This document shows, one piece after another, positions 1 to 5,297 of a stretch of DNA of 11,030 nucleotides. The DNA comes from Jingyaoa shaoxingensis. Its GTDB lineage: Bacteria > Bacillota > Clostridia > Lachnospirales > Lachnospiraceae. The translations under genes and the position numbers were made by a program. Below the pieces are notes generated by a model. It saw only the letters and a program-made list of their open reading frames with translations. It had not been told where the DNA came from and made no database searches. The DNA is taken from assembly GCF_014385005.1 (NCBI RefSeq), contig NZ_JACRSZ010000032.1, positions 1 to 11,030 on the forward strand, written 5' to 3'. The stretch's first letter is position 1. Every line of letters starts with the position of its first letter.

Positions 1-2
1 AG

Positions 3-98
3 CCTGCTCCTTAGATTAGATTTAGAGTTTTTAGAGTCAACTCCCAAAACTCTAATCAATAGTTTACATGCAACAGCCAGAAATTTCGATACACCCTC
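3..98 (-). pseudogene. Open minus-strand fragment running off the left edge, unidentified
   Basis: After a TAA at 101-99, one minus-strand frame stays open for 32 codons to the window edge and reads EGVSKFLAVACKLLIRVLG and onward. There is no start codon or ribosome binding site. The segment VDSKNSKSN slightly recalls the Asn/Ser-rich N-terminal region of IS66-like transposases, but this is too weak to assign. It may be transposon debris next to the IS30 stub, or chance. Confidence 0.2.
22..55. repeat. 10-bp inverted repeat near left edge
   Basis: TTAGAGTTTT at 22-31 is repeated inverted as AAAACTCTAA at 46-55, with a 14-base loop that itself contains the palindrome GAGTCAACTC. It could be a hairpin or part of a mobile-element end beside the truncated IS30 gene. 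No function can be assigned. Confidence 0.4.
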
Positions 99-151
99 TT
101 ATTGGACGCTTACGATATTTCGGCGAGCTTTGGCTTTGTTTATAGTATCAA

Positions 152-322
152 TCACCAATCACTTACACGATGGAGTTTCACTTCCTTCGAAATAGTTGTA
201 GGATCTTTGCATAAGAAGCGGGCAATATCTTTAAAAGAGCTACCGTTATTTAGGGAACGCTCAATGTATTTACGGTCTTCAAGGGAAAGATGTTTCTGGT
301 TACCAGGAATATATTTACTCAT
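152..322 (-). pseudogene. IS30-family transposase, N-terminal stub (truncated)
   Basis: Read on the minus strand this is a 56-residue frame starting MSKYIPGNQKHLSLEDR, with a good AAGGAGAT ribosome binding site just upstream of the ATG at 322. The N-terminal helix-turn-helix of IS30-family transposases is recognisable: LSLEDRKYIERSL, then SFKDIARFLCKDPTTISKEV, ending HRVSDW. In intact relatives the frame continues into a cysteine-rich region and a DDE catalytic domain for more than 300 residues. Here a TGA follows SDW at once and the downstream sequence no longer matches, so only the DNA-binding segment remains. It cannot be an active transposase. It could be a decayed IS copy or the edge of a deletion. 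The plus-strand frame covering the same bases (102-341) has no ribosome binding site and is a shadow. Confidence 0.8.
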
Positions 323-406
323 AGAGATCTCCTTCTACTGATGTCAGAAGGTCTTCATGAGCATAGCACGAATATATGAAAGATTAAACTCCACTCATGT
401 AGGAGT

Positions 407-446
407 AAATTCCACCGCATAAGCGGACGGTGGAATTTAGTTTTGA
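407..446 (+). terminator. Hairpin, possible terminator insulating the rubredoxin operon
   Basis: AAATTCCACCG at 407-417 pairs perfectly with CGGTGGAATTT at 428-438 around a 10-base loop, and AGTTTTGAAATTTT follows on the plus strand. The stem is strong but the T tract is interrupted. No plus-strand gene lies upstream in the window, so it may instead be a structure of the IS30 element or insulation against read-through. Confidence 0.45.
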
Positions 447-459
447 AATTTTCAGCAAA

Positions 460-481
460 AATAATAATAATTACTATTATT
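460..481. promoter_or_regulatory. AT-rich 22-bp palindrome, candidate PerR/Fur-type operator
   Basis: AATAATAATAA is followed by TTACTATTATT, an inverted repeat with 10 of 11 positions paired. It ends on the first bases of the TTGACA -35 box at 480-485, so a bound protein would block RNA polymerase. Fur-superfamily regulators such as PerR bind AT-rich dyads of this kind and control rubredoxin and rubrerythrin genes in clostridia; the assignment here is inference. A related 25-bp palindrome lies at 3328-3352. Confidence 0.5.
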
Positions 482-508
482 GACAAAAGAATAATTATCA
501 TGTATAAT
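480..508 (+). promoter_or_regulatory. Consensus sigma-A promoter of rubredoxin-hemerythrin operon
   Basis: TTGACA at 480-485, a 17-base spacer and TATAAT at 503-508 form a perfect consensus. Transcription would start near 515, giving a leader of about 80 bases before the rubredoxin. Such a strong promoter under an overlapping palindrome is what one expects of a gene held by a repressor. Confidence 0.85.
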
Positions 509-593
509 AAAGATATACAAAAAACAAAGTGTTAGAAAAATTGCTAGGAACTTGGTAACAAAAATAAATCGACATTGAAAAGGGAAAATGACT

Positions 594-758
594 ATGAAAA
601 AATATGAATGTGAACCATGTGGATATATTTATGATCCGGCAGTAGGAGATCCAGACGCCGGTATCGCTCCAGAAACTGCATTTGAGGATATTCCAGATGA
701 CTGGACATGCCCAATCTGCGGATTAGGAAAAGATGTTTTCGTTCCTGTAGAAGACTAA
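594..758 (+). CDS. Rubredoxin (first copy)
   Basis: This 54-residue protein is a complete rubredoxin. Cys6 and Cys9 (CEPCG) and Cys39 and Cys42 (CPICG) bind the single iron, with the family's aromatic core (Y4, Y11, Y13, W37) and acidic surface. It is a soluble one-electron carrier and in anaerobes supplies electrons to superoxide reductase, rubrerythrin and related scavengers. I chose the ATG at 594 over the in-frame ATG at 588 because AGGG at 581-584 is about 9 bases away and MKKY is the usual rubredoxin beginning. It is the first gene after a consensus promoter and is followed after 76 bases, with no terminator, by bacteriohemerythrin, so the two are probably co-transcribed. The second rubredoxin at 4220 is clearly divergent from it and so not a recent duplicate. 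Confidence 0.95.
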   Translation: MKKYECEPCGYIYDPAVGDPDAGIAPETAFEDIPDDWTCPICGLGKDVFVPVED

Positions 759-834
759 GCAGAAAATGCAGGTACGAAACTGCCAGACATTAAAAGAGCC
801 TAAGAGAACATATAAAAGAAATGGAGGTCAAATT

Positions 835-1269
835 ATGACTTACGATTTAAACATTACCTTTGATGACAATTTAGTAACAGGAAATAAAACAATCGATACA
901 CAGCACAAAGAATTGATTGACCGTATTCAGAACTTTGTAATTGCCTGTCAAAATGGCGACAGCAAGGTAAAGGCGATCAAACTTCTGGATTATCTTAACG
1001 AGTATACTGACTTTCATTTTAAAGAAGAAGAAGCACTTCAGGAAAAAGCCGGTTATCCAGAGCGTGAAAAACATTATGAAAAACATGAAGAGTTTAAAAA
1101 GACAATTCAGGAACTGTATGAATACCTTCAGGAGTATGAAGGACCAACAGATCGGTTCAGTGAACTTGTACAGAAAAATGTAATCGACTGGCTGTTTGGA
1201 CACATTAAAACATACGACCGCTCTGTGGCAAAATTTATCTTTATGAAACAAAATCCAGATCGATGCTAA
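835..1269 (+). CDS. Bacteriohemerythrin (O2-binding diiron protein)
   Basis: The protein has 144 residues, with the start at ATG 835 after GGAGG at 823-827. It shows the full set of seven hemerythrin diiron ligands: H24 (in DTQHKEL), H61 and E65 (HFKEEE), H80 and H84 (HYEKH), H123 and D128 (HIKTYD). It is a single-domain cytosolic four-helix bundle without membrane segments. Hemerythrins reversibly bind O2 at a non-heme diiron site; in anaerobes and microaerophiles they are thought to buffer or deliver oxygen or protect iron enzymes. It follows rubredoxin in the same transcription unit, which suggests a role in oxygen handling, possibly with the rubredoxin as electron donor (inference). A terminator lies 54 bases downstream. 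The opposite-strand frame at 871-1251 is a shadow. Confidence 0.95.
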   Translation: MTYDLNITFDDNLVTGNKTIDTQHKELIDRIQNFVIACQNGDSKVKAIKLLDYLNEYTDFHFKEEEALQEKAGYPEREKHYEKHEEFKKTIQELYEYLQEYEGPTDRFSELVQKNVIDWLFGHIKTYDRSVAKFIFMKQNPDRC

Positions 1270-1322
1270 AATAAACCAGGGAACGAGTTCACTCAGAATG
1301 TAGACAACGTGTGAAGTAAACT

Positions 1323-1352
1323 AGGGGCTGTCACAATGCAGCCCCTTTCCTG
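1323..1352 (+). terminator. Terminator after bacteriohemerythrin
   Basis: AGGGGCTG at 1323-1330 pairs with CAGCCCCT at 1339-1346 around TCACAATG, followed by TTCCTGTT. It is GC-rich with a modest T tract and is placed just after the hemerythrin gene. Confidence 0.75.
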
Positions 1353-1417
1353 TTATAGCGATATTCTAGGTAATATATTGCGCTGGCATGACATATTATT
1401 TTACTACTACTATATGG

Positions 1418-1446
1418 GAAGAGCAAGCAGCTCTTCTTTTTTTGTC
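1418..1446 (+). terminator. Second strong terminator
   Basis: GAAGAGC at 1418-1424, a five-base loop and GCTCTTC at 1430-1436 are followed by seven T's. No gene is visible between the terminator at 1323 and this one, so it either backs up the first or belongs to a short lost or untranslated transcript at about 1353-1417. Confidence 0.75.
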
Positions 1447-1499
1447 CTTTTTATCCAATTTTAAGTTGTAAAGTCTCTTTTCATTCGACAAAATTCTCC

Positions 1500-1679
1500 A
1501 CAGACAGAGGATATGCGACGAGCATTGATATGAACATCTATTTATGGAAAGAGGATATTGAAGACGGGGAATCGGTAATGACAGCCGAATATAGACCTGT
1601 AGAATACGGAAAGGACTATGATGTTGTCAATAATCCTGATAAATTTCAACTATATATAGATGGAAAAGAGATTAAATAG
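1500..1679 (+). pseudogene. Orphan C-terminal coding fragment, unidentified
   Basis: One plus-strand frame reads TDRGYATSIDMNIYLWKED, continues through EYRPVEYGKDYD and ends FQLYIDGKEIK before the TAG at 1677-1679. The composition is that of a real soluble domain (many aromatic and acidic residues), and the terminal YIDGKEIK looks like a natural end. There is no ribosome binding site before the ATG at 1530 (which would give 49 residues), and further upstream the frame runs into terminator sequence. I read it as the remaining C-terminal end of a lost gene, possibly an exported or mobile-element protein, but recognise no family. A short functional ORF starting at 1530 is the alternative. Confidence 0.35.
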
Positions 1680-1795
1680 TAATCTCCTGAAAGCAAGCTT
1701 TTTGTCAATTATTTCAAAGAAAAATTAAAGGATAACAATACATAGTTTTGACAATGATATTTTGAAAAATTTTATAGGAATGCTCTATTATCAAA

Positions 1796-1823
1796 TTGAC
1801 ATAGGAATATGGTAGCGTATAAT
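1796..1823 (+). promoter_or_regulatory. Promoter of the miniprotein-bcp-yaaA operon
   Basis: TTGACA at 1796-1801, a 16-base spacer and TATAAT at 1818-1823 precede the operon, leaving a leader of about 30 bases. A second TTGACA at 1748-1753 has only a poor -10 (TTTATA) and may be an upstream weak promoter. Confidence 0.75.
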
Positions 1824-1858
1824 TAGAATTGAATACACTGAAAAAATGGAGGAATTAC

Positions 1859-2071
1859 ATGAAAGCACATAAATATTGGTCAGTAGGAGCATTGATCACA
1901 ATGCTTGGGACTTTTTACACTGGATATAAAAAGCAAAAATCAAGTCACAAATACTTTGCTTTAAGTTCTATGTTATGTATGGTAATGGCGATATATACAG
2001 GTCATAAAATGATTACCGGGAATAGGAAGAAAAAGGCGAATAAAGAGAAAGATACAGAAAGGGAGGGATAA
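1859..2071 (+). CDS. Small two-helix membrane protein with internal repeat
   Basis: The protein has 70 residues. I chose ATG 1859 because GGAGG lies at 1848-1852; a TTG start ten codons earlier would place that Shine-Dalgarno inside the gene. Two hydrophobic segments (about residues 5-22 and 29-46) are joined by a lysine-rich loop, and a highly charged tail (KKKANKEKDTEREG) follows, so it is probably a membrane hairpin with cytosolic loop and tail by the positive-inside rule. The two halves are related: HKYWSVGALITMLGTFYTGYK and HKYFALSSMLCMVMAIYTGHK share HKY, M and YTG-K at matching places. Similar small proteins of unknown function occur in Clostridia, but I cannot name the family firmly. 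It is first gene of an operon with bcp and yaaA, 3 bases before bcp, which suggests a link with peroxide or iron stress (inference). Confidence 0.8.
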   Translation: MKAHKYWSVGALITMLGTFYTGYKKQKSSHKYFALSSMLCMVMAIYTGHKMITGNRKKKANKEKDTEREG

Positions 2072-2074
2072 ATA

Positions 2075-2530
2075 ATGTTGGAAGTAGGGGTTAAGGCACC
2101 GGATTTTGAGTTGCCAGATCAAAATGGGAAAATACATAGATTATCGGATTATACAGGAAAAAAAGTGATTTTATATTTCTATCCCAAGGATAATACAGCG
2201 GGATGCACGAAACAGGCATGTGGTTTTTCTGAGCGATACCCTCAGTTTACCGAAAAAGGAGCAGTTATTCTTGGAGTCAGTAAGGATTCTGTATCCTCTC
2301 ATAAGAGATTTGAGGAAAAATATGGATTGACATTTACACTTTTAGCAGATCCAGAGCGGAAAGTTATTGAAGCATATGATGTATGGAAAGAAAAGAAAAA
2401 TTATGGCAAAGTCTCTATGGGAGTAGTAAGAACCACATATCTTATTGATGAACAGGGGATTATTATAAAGGCAAATGATAAAGTCAAGGCTGCAGATGAT
2501 CCTGAAAATATGCTCAAGGAATTAGATTAA
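2075..2530 (+). CDS. bcp: Peroxiredoxin, Bcp/PrxQ type (thiol peroxidase)
   Basis: This 151-residue protein has the AhpC/TSA thioredoxin fold of the Bcp/PrxQ subfamily. The peroxidatic cysteine is Cys44 in the motif YPKDNTAGCTKQACGF. Cys49, five residues later, is the resolving cysteine of the atypical 2-Cys mechanism, as in E. coli BCP (C45/C50). It reduces H2O2 and organic hydroperoxides to water or alcohols in the cytosol and is recycled by thioredoxin; two thioredoxins and a thioredoxin reductase are encoded in this same window. The start ATG at 2075 follows GGGAGG. The stop overlaps the yaaA start by one base (TAATG), indicating translational coupling. Length and motifs are complete and nothing looks damaged. 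Confidence 0.95.
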   Translation: MLEVGVKAPDFELPDQNGKIHRLSDYTGKKVILYFYPKDNTAGCTKQACGFSERYPQFTEKGAVILGVSKDSVSSHKRFEEKYGLTFTLLADPERKVIEAYDVWKEKKNYGKVSMGVVRTTYLIDEQGIIIKANDKVKAADDPENMLKELD

Positions 2531-3276
2531 TGAAGATAATATTATCCCCTGCTAAAAAGATGATTACAGATACTGACAGCATAGCGCCGGATGGATTGCC
2601 TGAATTTATTGAAAAGACGACAGAGATACAAAGTTGGTTGAAAAGTAAGTCAAAAGAAGAACTGAAGACTATCTGGAAATGTAATGACAAAATTACAGAA
2701 CAGAACTTCAATAGATTGGAAAACATGGATCTTTATCATTTACTTACCCCAGCTGTCTTATCATATGAAGGAATTGCTTTTCAATATATGGCTCCATCCG
2801 TGTTTGAGGACAGTCAGTTCGAGTATGTACAAAATCATTTGAGAATAATATCTGCATTTTATGGTGTGCTAAAACCAAGGGATGGTGTGACACTTTATCG
2901 TTTGGAAATGCAGGCGAAGGTTGGAATAGGAGAAACAAAAAATCTGTATGAGTACTGGGGAGATTTATTATACCGCTCAGTGATTGATAACAGCAGGATT
3001 ATAATCAATCTGGCATCGAAAGAATACTCTAAGTGCATAGAAAAATATCTGACACGACAGGATAGATACATTACGATTACATTTTGTGAGTTATCAGGAG
3101 ATAAACTGGTGACAAAAGGTACATATGCTAAGATGGCCCGTGGTGAAATGGTTAGGTTCATGGCTGAAAACAGAATTGAAAATCCTGAGGATATTAAGAA
3201 ATTTGATAGACTAGGCTATTCATTCCGCTCTGATTTATCATCAGATGCAGAATATGTTTTTGAACGGAAAAAATGA
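2530..3276 (+). CDS. yaaA: Peroxide stress protein YaaA (DUF328/UPF0246)
   Basis: This 248-residue protein begins MKIILSPAKKM, the hallmark of YaaA. It carries the other conserved blocks: FYGVLKPRDG with YRLEM at 123-127, NLASKEY, and TYAKMARGEMVRF near 200-210. E. coli YaaA is about 258 residues, so this one is full length. In E. coli it is induced by OxyR and lowers free intracellular iron during peroxide stress, limiting Fenton damage; the fold binds DNA but the biochemical activity is not settled. The start overlaps the bcp stop by one base, so peroxidase and iron-damage control are made together. No good terminator follows; the next sequence is AT-rich and leads into the truncated rubrerythrin. 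Confidence 0.93.
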   Translation: MKIILSPAKKMITDTDSIAPDGLPEFIEKTTEIQSWLKSKSKEELKTIWKCNDKITEQNFNRLENMDLYHLLTPAVLSYEGIAFQYMAPSVFEDSQFEYVQNHLRIISAFYGVLKPRDGVTLYRLEMQAKVGIGETKNLYEYWGDLLYRSVIDNSRIIINLASKEYSKCIEKYLTRQDRYITITFCELSGDKLVTKGTYAKMARGEMVRFMAENRIENPEDIKKFDRLGYSFRSDLSSDAEYVFERKK

Positions 3277-3327
3277 TGATTGAATGATTATTTTAAATGA
3301 AAGGTAATCAGTAATATTGATTATTAT

Positions 3328-3352
3328 AATAATAGTAATTATTACTATTATT
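3328..3352. promoter_or_regulatory. Perfect 25-bp AT-rich palindrome, candidate operator
   Basis: AATAATAGTAAT at 3328-3339, a central T, and ATTACTATTATT at 3341-3352 form a perfect inverted repeat, immediately before TTGACA at 3355-3360. It shares TTACTATTATT next to TTGACA with the rubredoxin operator at 460-485. No -10 box follows; the sequence runs straight into the rubrerythrin fragment. It is probably the operator half of a promoter cut by a deletion. Confidence 0.5.
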
Positions 3353-3356
3353 TATT

Positions 3357-3566
3357 GACAATAAACAGATTGAGAAGCACCACGAAGAGAGATATCGTGC
3401 ACTTCTTAAGAATATTGAAACTGCACAGGTGTTTGAAAAGAGTGAAGTTAAGGTATGGGAATGCCGTAACTGTGGACATGTTGTGGTAGGAACAAAGGCA
3501 CCTGAGATATGTCCAGTATGTAACCATCCACAGAGTTATTTCGAAGTACGTGAAGAGAACTATTAA
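3357..3566 (+). pseudogene. Rubrerythrin, C-terminal half only (5'-truncated)
   Basis: The frame reads DNKQIEKHHEERYRALLKN and continues to the TAA at 3564-3566. EKHHEERYRALL is the end of the ferritin-like diiron domain of rubrerythrin. The rubredoxin-like Fe(Cys)4 domain follows complete, with CRNCG and CPVCNHPQSYF. A normal rubrerythrin is about 180-195 residues; here only about 69 remain and most of the diiron-binding bundle is gone. There is no start codon with a ribosome binding site: the frame enters directly from the TTGACA/palindrome sequence. An internal GTG (3429) could give a small rubredoxin-like domain but has no Shine-Dalgarno. Rubrerythrin is an NADH-linked peroxidase receiving electrons from rubredoxin, so the copy probably belonged to the same oxygen-defence set before it was cut. 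Confidence 0.85.
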
Positions 3567-3581
3567 AGAGAAGGAGATTAT

Positions 3582-3724
3582 TACAAAGAAGAAAGTGATT
3601 ATTAAAAAAAGCAGTAATGATAGGCTGTGGCTTTGTTGGTTCCGCATCAGTTGGTAAAGAAGCATTAAAGTTTAAGAAATCGGCGGATGCTTTGAAAAAA
3701 GTTATAGAAACAATTGGATTTTAA
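3582..3724 (+). pseudogene. L-lactate dehydrogenase remnant: both ends joined, centre deleted
   Basis: AAGGAG at 3571-3576 precedes KKKVIIKK-like codons, then the frame at 3617 reads MIGCGFVGSAS. That is the N-terminal NAD-binding beta strand and GxGxxGS loop of L-lactate/malate dehydrogenases (typically KAVMIGCGFVGSAS). It runs straight into VGKEALKFKKSADALKKVI and ETIGF then TAA, which resembles the C-terminal helix of the same enzymes (EEE-KFKKSAD-LK-VI). About 250 internal residues are missing, the original ATG is lost, and an extra A in the run at 3604-3610 breaks the frame. It is non-functional. The family call rests on the two short motifs; the N-terminal one is strong, the C-terminal one moderate. 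Confidence 0.6.
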
Positions 3725-3750
3725 ATTTTAAACATAGGAAGATAAAAAAG

Positions 3751-4125
3751 ATGGAAGTAAAATATTATGTATGCAATCATTGTGGAAACATTATTGAAAT
3801 GGTAAAGGATCAAGGCGTACCAGTAATGTGCTGCGGAGAGGCTATGCATGAGTTAAAAGCTGGAGTGACAGATGCTGCTGTTGAGAAGCATGTACCTGTA
3901 TATACAGTGGACAAACAGCATGTACATGTTGTGGTCGGTGAAACAAAACATCCAATGCTTGATAATCATTTCATTGAATGGATTACACTAAATACAAATC
4001 AGGGTATTTATAGAAAACAGCTAATTCCAGGACAGGAACCTATTGCGGATTTCTGCCTCTGTGATGGAGAATATGTAGAAGAAGTATACGCATACTGCAA
4101 TCTTCATGGACTCTGGAAATGCTAA
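3751..4125 (+). CDS. dfx: Desulfoferrodoxin (2Fe superoxide reductase)
   Basis: This 124-residue, two-domain superoxide reductase is full length. The N-terminal desulforedoxin domain has Cys8, Cys11, Cys27 and Cys28 (CNHC, CC) for centre I. The catalytic domain has the centre II ligands H47 (EKHVP), H67 (KHPM), H73 (NHFIEWI), Cys116 and H119 (CNLHGLWKC), with K46 at the place of the conserved active-site lysine. It reduces superoxide to H2O2 in the cytosol without making O2, taking electrons from rubredoxin, which is encoded next. The H2O2 produced is what the Bcp peroxidase upstream can remove. The start follows AGGAAG at 3736-3741. No clear promoter lies directly upstream; the gene sits behind two pseudogenes, so it may rely on read-through or an unseen promoter. 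Confidence 0.96.
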   Translation: MEVKYYVCNHCGNIIEMVKDQGVPVMCCGEAMHELKAGVTDAAVEKHVPVYTVDKQHVHVVVGETKHPMLDNHFIEWITLNTNQGIYRKQLIPGQEPIADFCLCDGEYVEEVYAYCNLHGLWKC

Positions 4126-4219
4126 AAACACTTGACTTTCGTGCTAAGATTACAAAATAATTCAGATATAACAGTAATATATGCTTTGTATTAATATATT
4201 TATAAGGAGGAACAAACTA

Positions 4220-4378
4220 ATGAAATATGTATGTGACGTTTGCGGATGGGAATATGATGAAGAGGAAGGTTATCCTGAAGGTGGTATTGCACCAGGAACA
4301 AAGTGGGAGGACGTTCCAGAAGATTTTGAATGCCCATTATGTAATGTTGGAAAAGATCAGTTTTCAGAAGTTGAATAA
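4220..4378 (+). CDS. Rubredoxin (second copy)
   Basis: This complete rubredoxin of 52 residues has iron ligands Cys5, Cys8 (CDVCGW) and Cys38, Cys41 (CPLCNVGK), with W10, Y12 and W29 in the aromatic core. A strong AAGGAGG at 4204-4210 selects the ATG at 4220. It lies 94 bases after desulfoferrodoxin and is its likely electron donor; the pairing of dfx with rubredoxin is common in anaerobes. A possible weak promoter (TTGACT at 4132-4137, AT-rich -10 near 4156) lies in the gap, so it could be made both with dfx and independently. A strong terminator follows. It differs in sequence from the first rubredoxin (for instance DEEEGYPEGG against [10 protein letters not shown]), so the two may serve different partners. 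Confidence 0.95.
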   Translation: MKYVCDVCGWEYDEEEGYPEGGIAPGTKWEDVPEDFECPLCNVGKDQFSEVE

Positions 4379-4410
4379 AATTCTGATTATTTAAATACGG
4401 ATAGATAAAC

Positions 4411-4446
4411 AAAAACCCTGGTGCGTGTGAGCAACAGGGTTTTTTA
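4411..4446 (+). terminator. Strong terminator after dfx-rubredoxin
   Basis: AAAAACCCTG at 4411-4420 pairs with CAGGGTTTTT at 4435-4444. TGC/GCA can pair inside the loop and the T run ends the hairpin. It separates the superoxide-reduction genes from the SDR gene. Confidence 0.88.
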
Positions 4447-4463
4447 TTGCGATAGTTTGTGAT

Positions 4464-4505
4464 TGTGATGATATCACAGAAAATGATTTACCTTTTGCTT
4501 ATAAT
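4464..4505 (+). promoter_or_regulatory. CRP/FNR-type operator and -10 box of the SDR gene
   Basis: The 15-bp inverted repeat TGTGATGATATCACA (4464-4478, centre 4471) is followed by TATAAT at 4500-4505, 29 bases from centre to the first -10 base. No -35 consensus is present. With a start near 4512 the operator centre is at about -41, the class II activator position of CRP/FNR proteins. The same layout occurs at 5298 and 8596. An extra half site TTGTGAT lies just upstream at 4457-4463. Confidence 0.75.
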
Positions 4506-4537
4506 GTAACTACAAACAAAGTAAGGAGGTAGTCTAA

Positions 4538-5284
4538 ATGAGATTAAAAGATAAAGTTGCAATCATTACGGGTGGAAGCCGTGGTATAGGATTTGCTACA
4601 GCTGATAAATTCTTGAAGGAAGGTGCTTCAGTTGTGTTGGCAGCAAGTTCACAGGAATCGGCAGATGTTGCTGTAGATAAATTAAAAGAAAAATATCCCA
4701 ATGCAATAGTTGCTGGAATTAGTCCAAATCTGGCAAGCATGGAGTCTGTCAGAAAGGCTTTTAAAGAGGCAACTGAAAAATATGGATGTGTCGACATACT
4801 GGTAAATAATGCAGGGATTTCAGAAAACACCTCATTTATGGATTATACAGAGGAGACTTTTGATAAAGTCATGGATCTAAATGTAAAAGGAGTATTTAAT
4901 ACTACTCGTGTAGCAGCAGAATGTATGGTGGCAAGAGGCAAGGGGGTCATTCTCTCAACTTCTTCCATGGTGAGTATTTCGGGACAGCCAAGTGGGTTTG
5001 CTTATCCGGCATCGAAGTTTGCAGTAAACGGATTGACTGTATCATTAGCAAGAGAACTAGGACCTAAAGGTATTCGTGTTAATGCTGTTGCACCTGGGAT
5101 TACAGAAACTGATATGATGAAGGCCGTGCCAAAGGAAGTTATCGAACCTATGATTGAAAGAATTCCATTGCGTCGTCTTGGACAGCCAGAAGATATTGCC
5201 AATGCGTTTGTGTTTCTTGCTTCAGATGAGGCGAGTTACATTACAGGTGTTATATTAAGTGTAGATGGTATGGCAAGAAGTTAA
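4538..5284 (+). CDS. Short-chain dehydrogenase/reductase, FabG/BaiA-like
   Basis: This 248-residue classical SDR starts after AAGGAGG at 4523-4529. It has the cofactor motif TGGSRGIG (11-18), NNAG (90-93), catalytic S143 (STSSMVS) and Y156-x3-K160 (YPASK), and ends in a SVDGMARS tail. It would interconvert a hydroxyl and a keto group with a nicotinamide cofactor. No acidic residue follows the second beta strand (LAASSQE), which suggests NADP(H). The sequence resembles both 3-oxoacyl-ACP reductase FabG and the bile-acid 3-alpha-hydroxysteroid dehydrogenase BaiA (shared KV-IITGG-RGIGFA, LKE-YP, YPASK, SVDG); the substrate cannot be read from sequence. It lies alone, not among fatty-acid genes, behind a CRP/FNR-type site shared with redox genes, which argues against a housekeeping FabG. 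Confidence 0.9.
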   Translation: MRLKDKVAIITGGSRGIGFATADKFLKEGASVVLAASSQESADVAVDKLKEKYPNAIVAGISPNLASMESVRKAFKEATEKYGCVDILVNNAGISENTSFMDYTEETFDKVMDLNVKGVFNTTRVAAECMVARGKGVILSTSSMVSISGQPSGFAYPASKFAVNGLTVSLARELGPKGIRVNAVAPGITETDMMKAVPKEVIEPMIERIPLRRLGQPEDIANAFVFLASDEASYITGVILSVDGMARS

Positions 5285-5297
5285 GTTAATGAGGTAT

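Noticed and set aside
102..341. 79-codon plus-strand frame over the left edge
   Set aside because: It is antisense to the clear IS30 transposase N-terminus on the minus strand and has no ribosome binding site.
871..1251. 126-codon minus-strand frame opposite hemerythrin
   Set aside because: It is a Phe/Leu-rich shadow of a gene with all seven diiron ligands; no start signals.
1353..1417. Small RNA gene between two terminators
   Set aside because: No convincing promoter or structured conserved element; only the downstream hairpin supports it.
3355..3360. TTGACA as a working promoter for the rubrerythrin fragment or dfx
   Set aside because: No -10 box lies 16-18 bases downstream; that place holds rubrerythrin codons.
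3348..3665. 105-codon minus-strand frame
   Set aside because: It is antisense to recognisable rubrerythrin and lactate dehydrogenase remnants and starts in AT-rich palindrome sequence; hydrophobic composition is a by-product of the A-rich plus strand.
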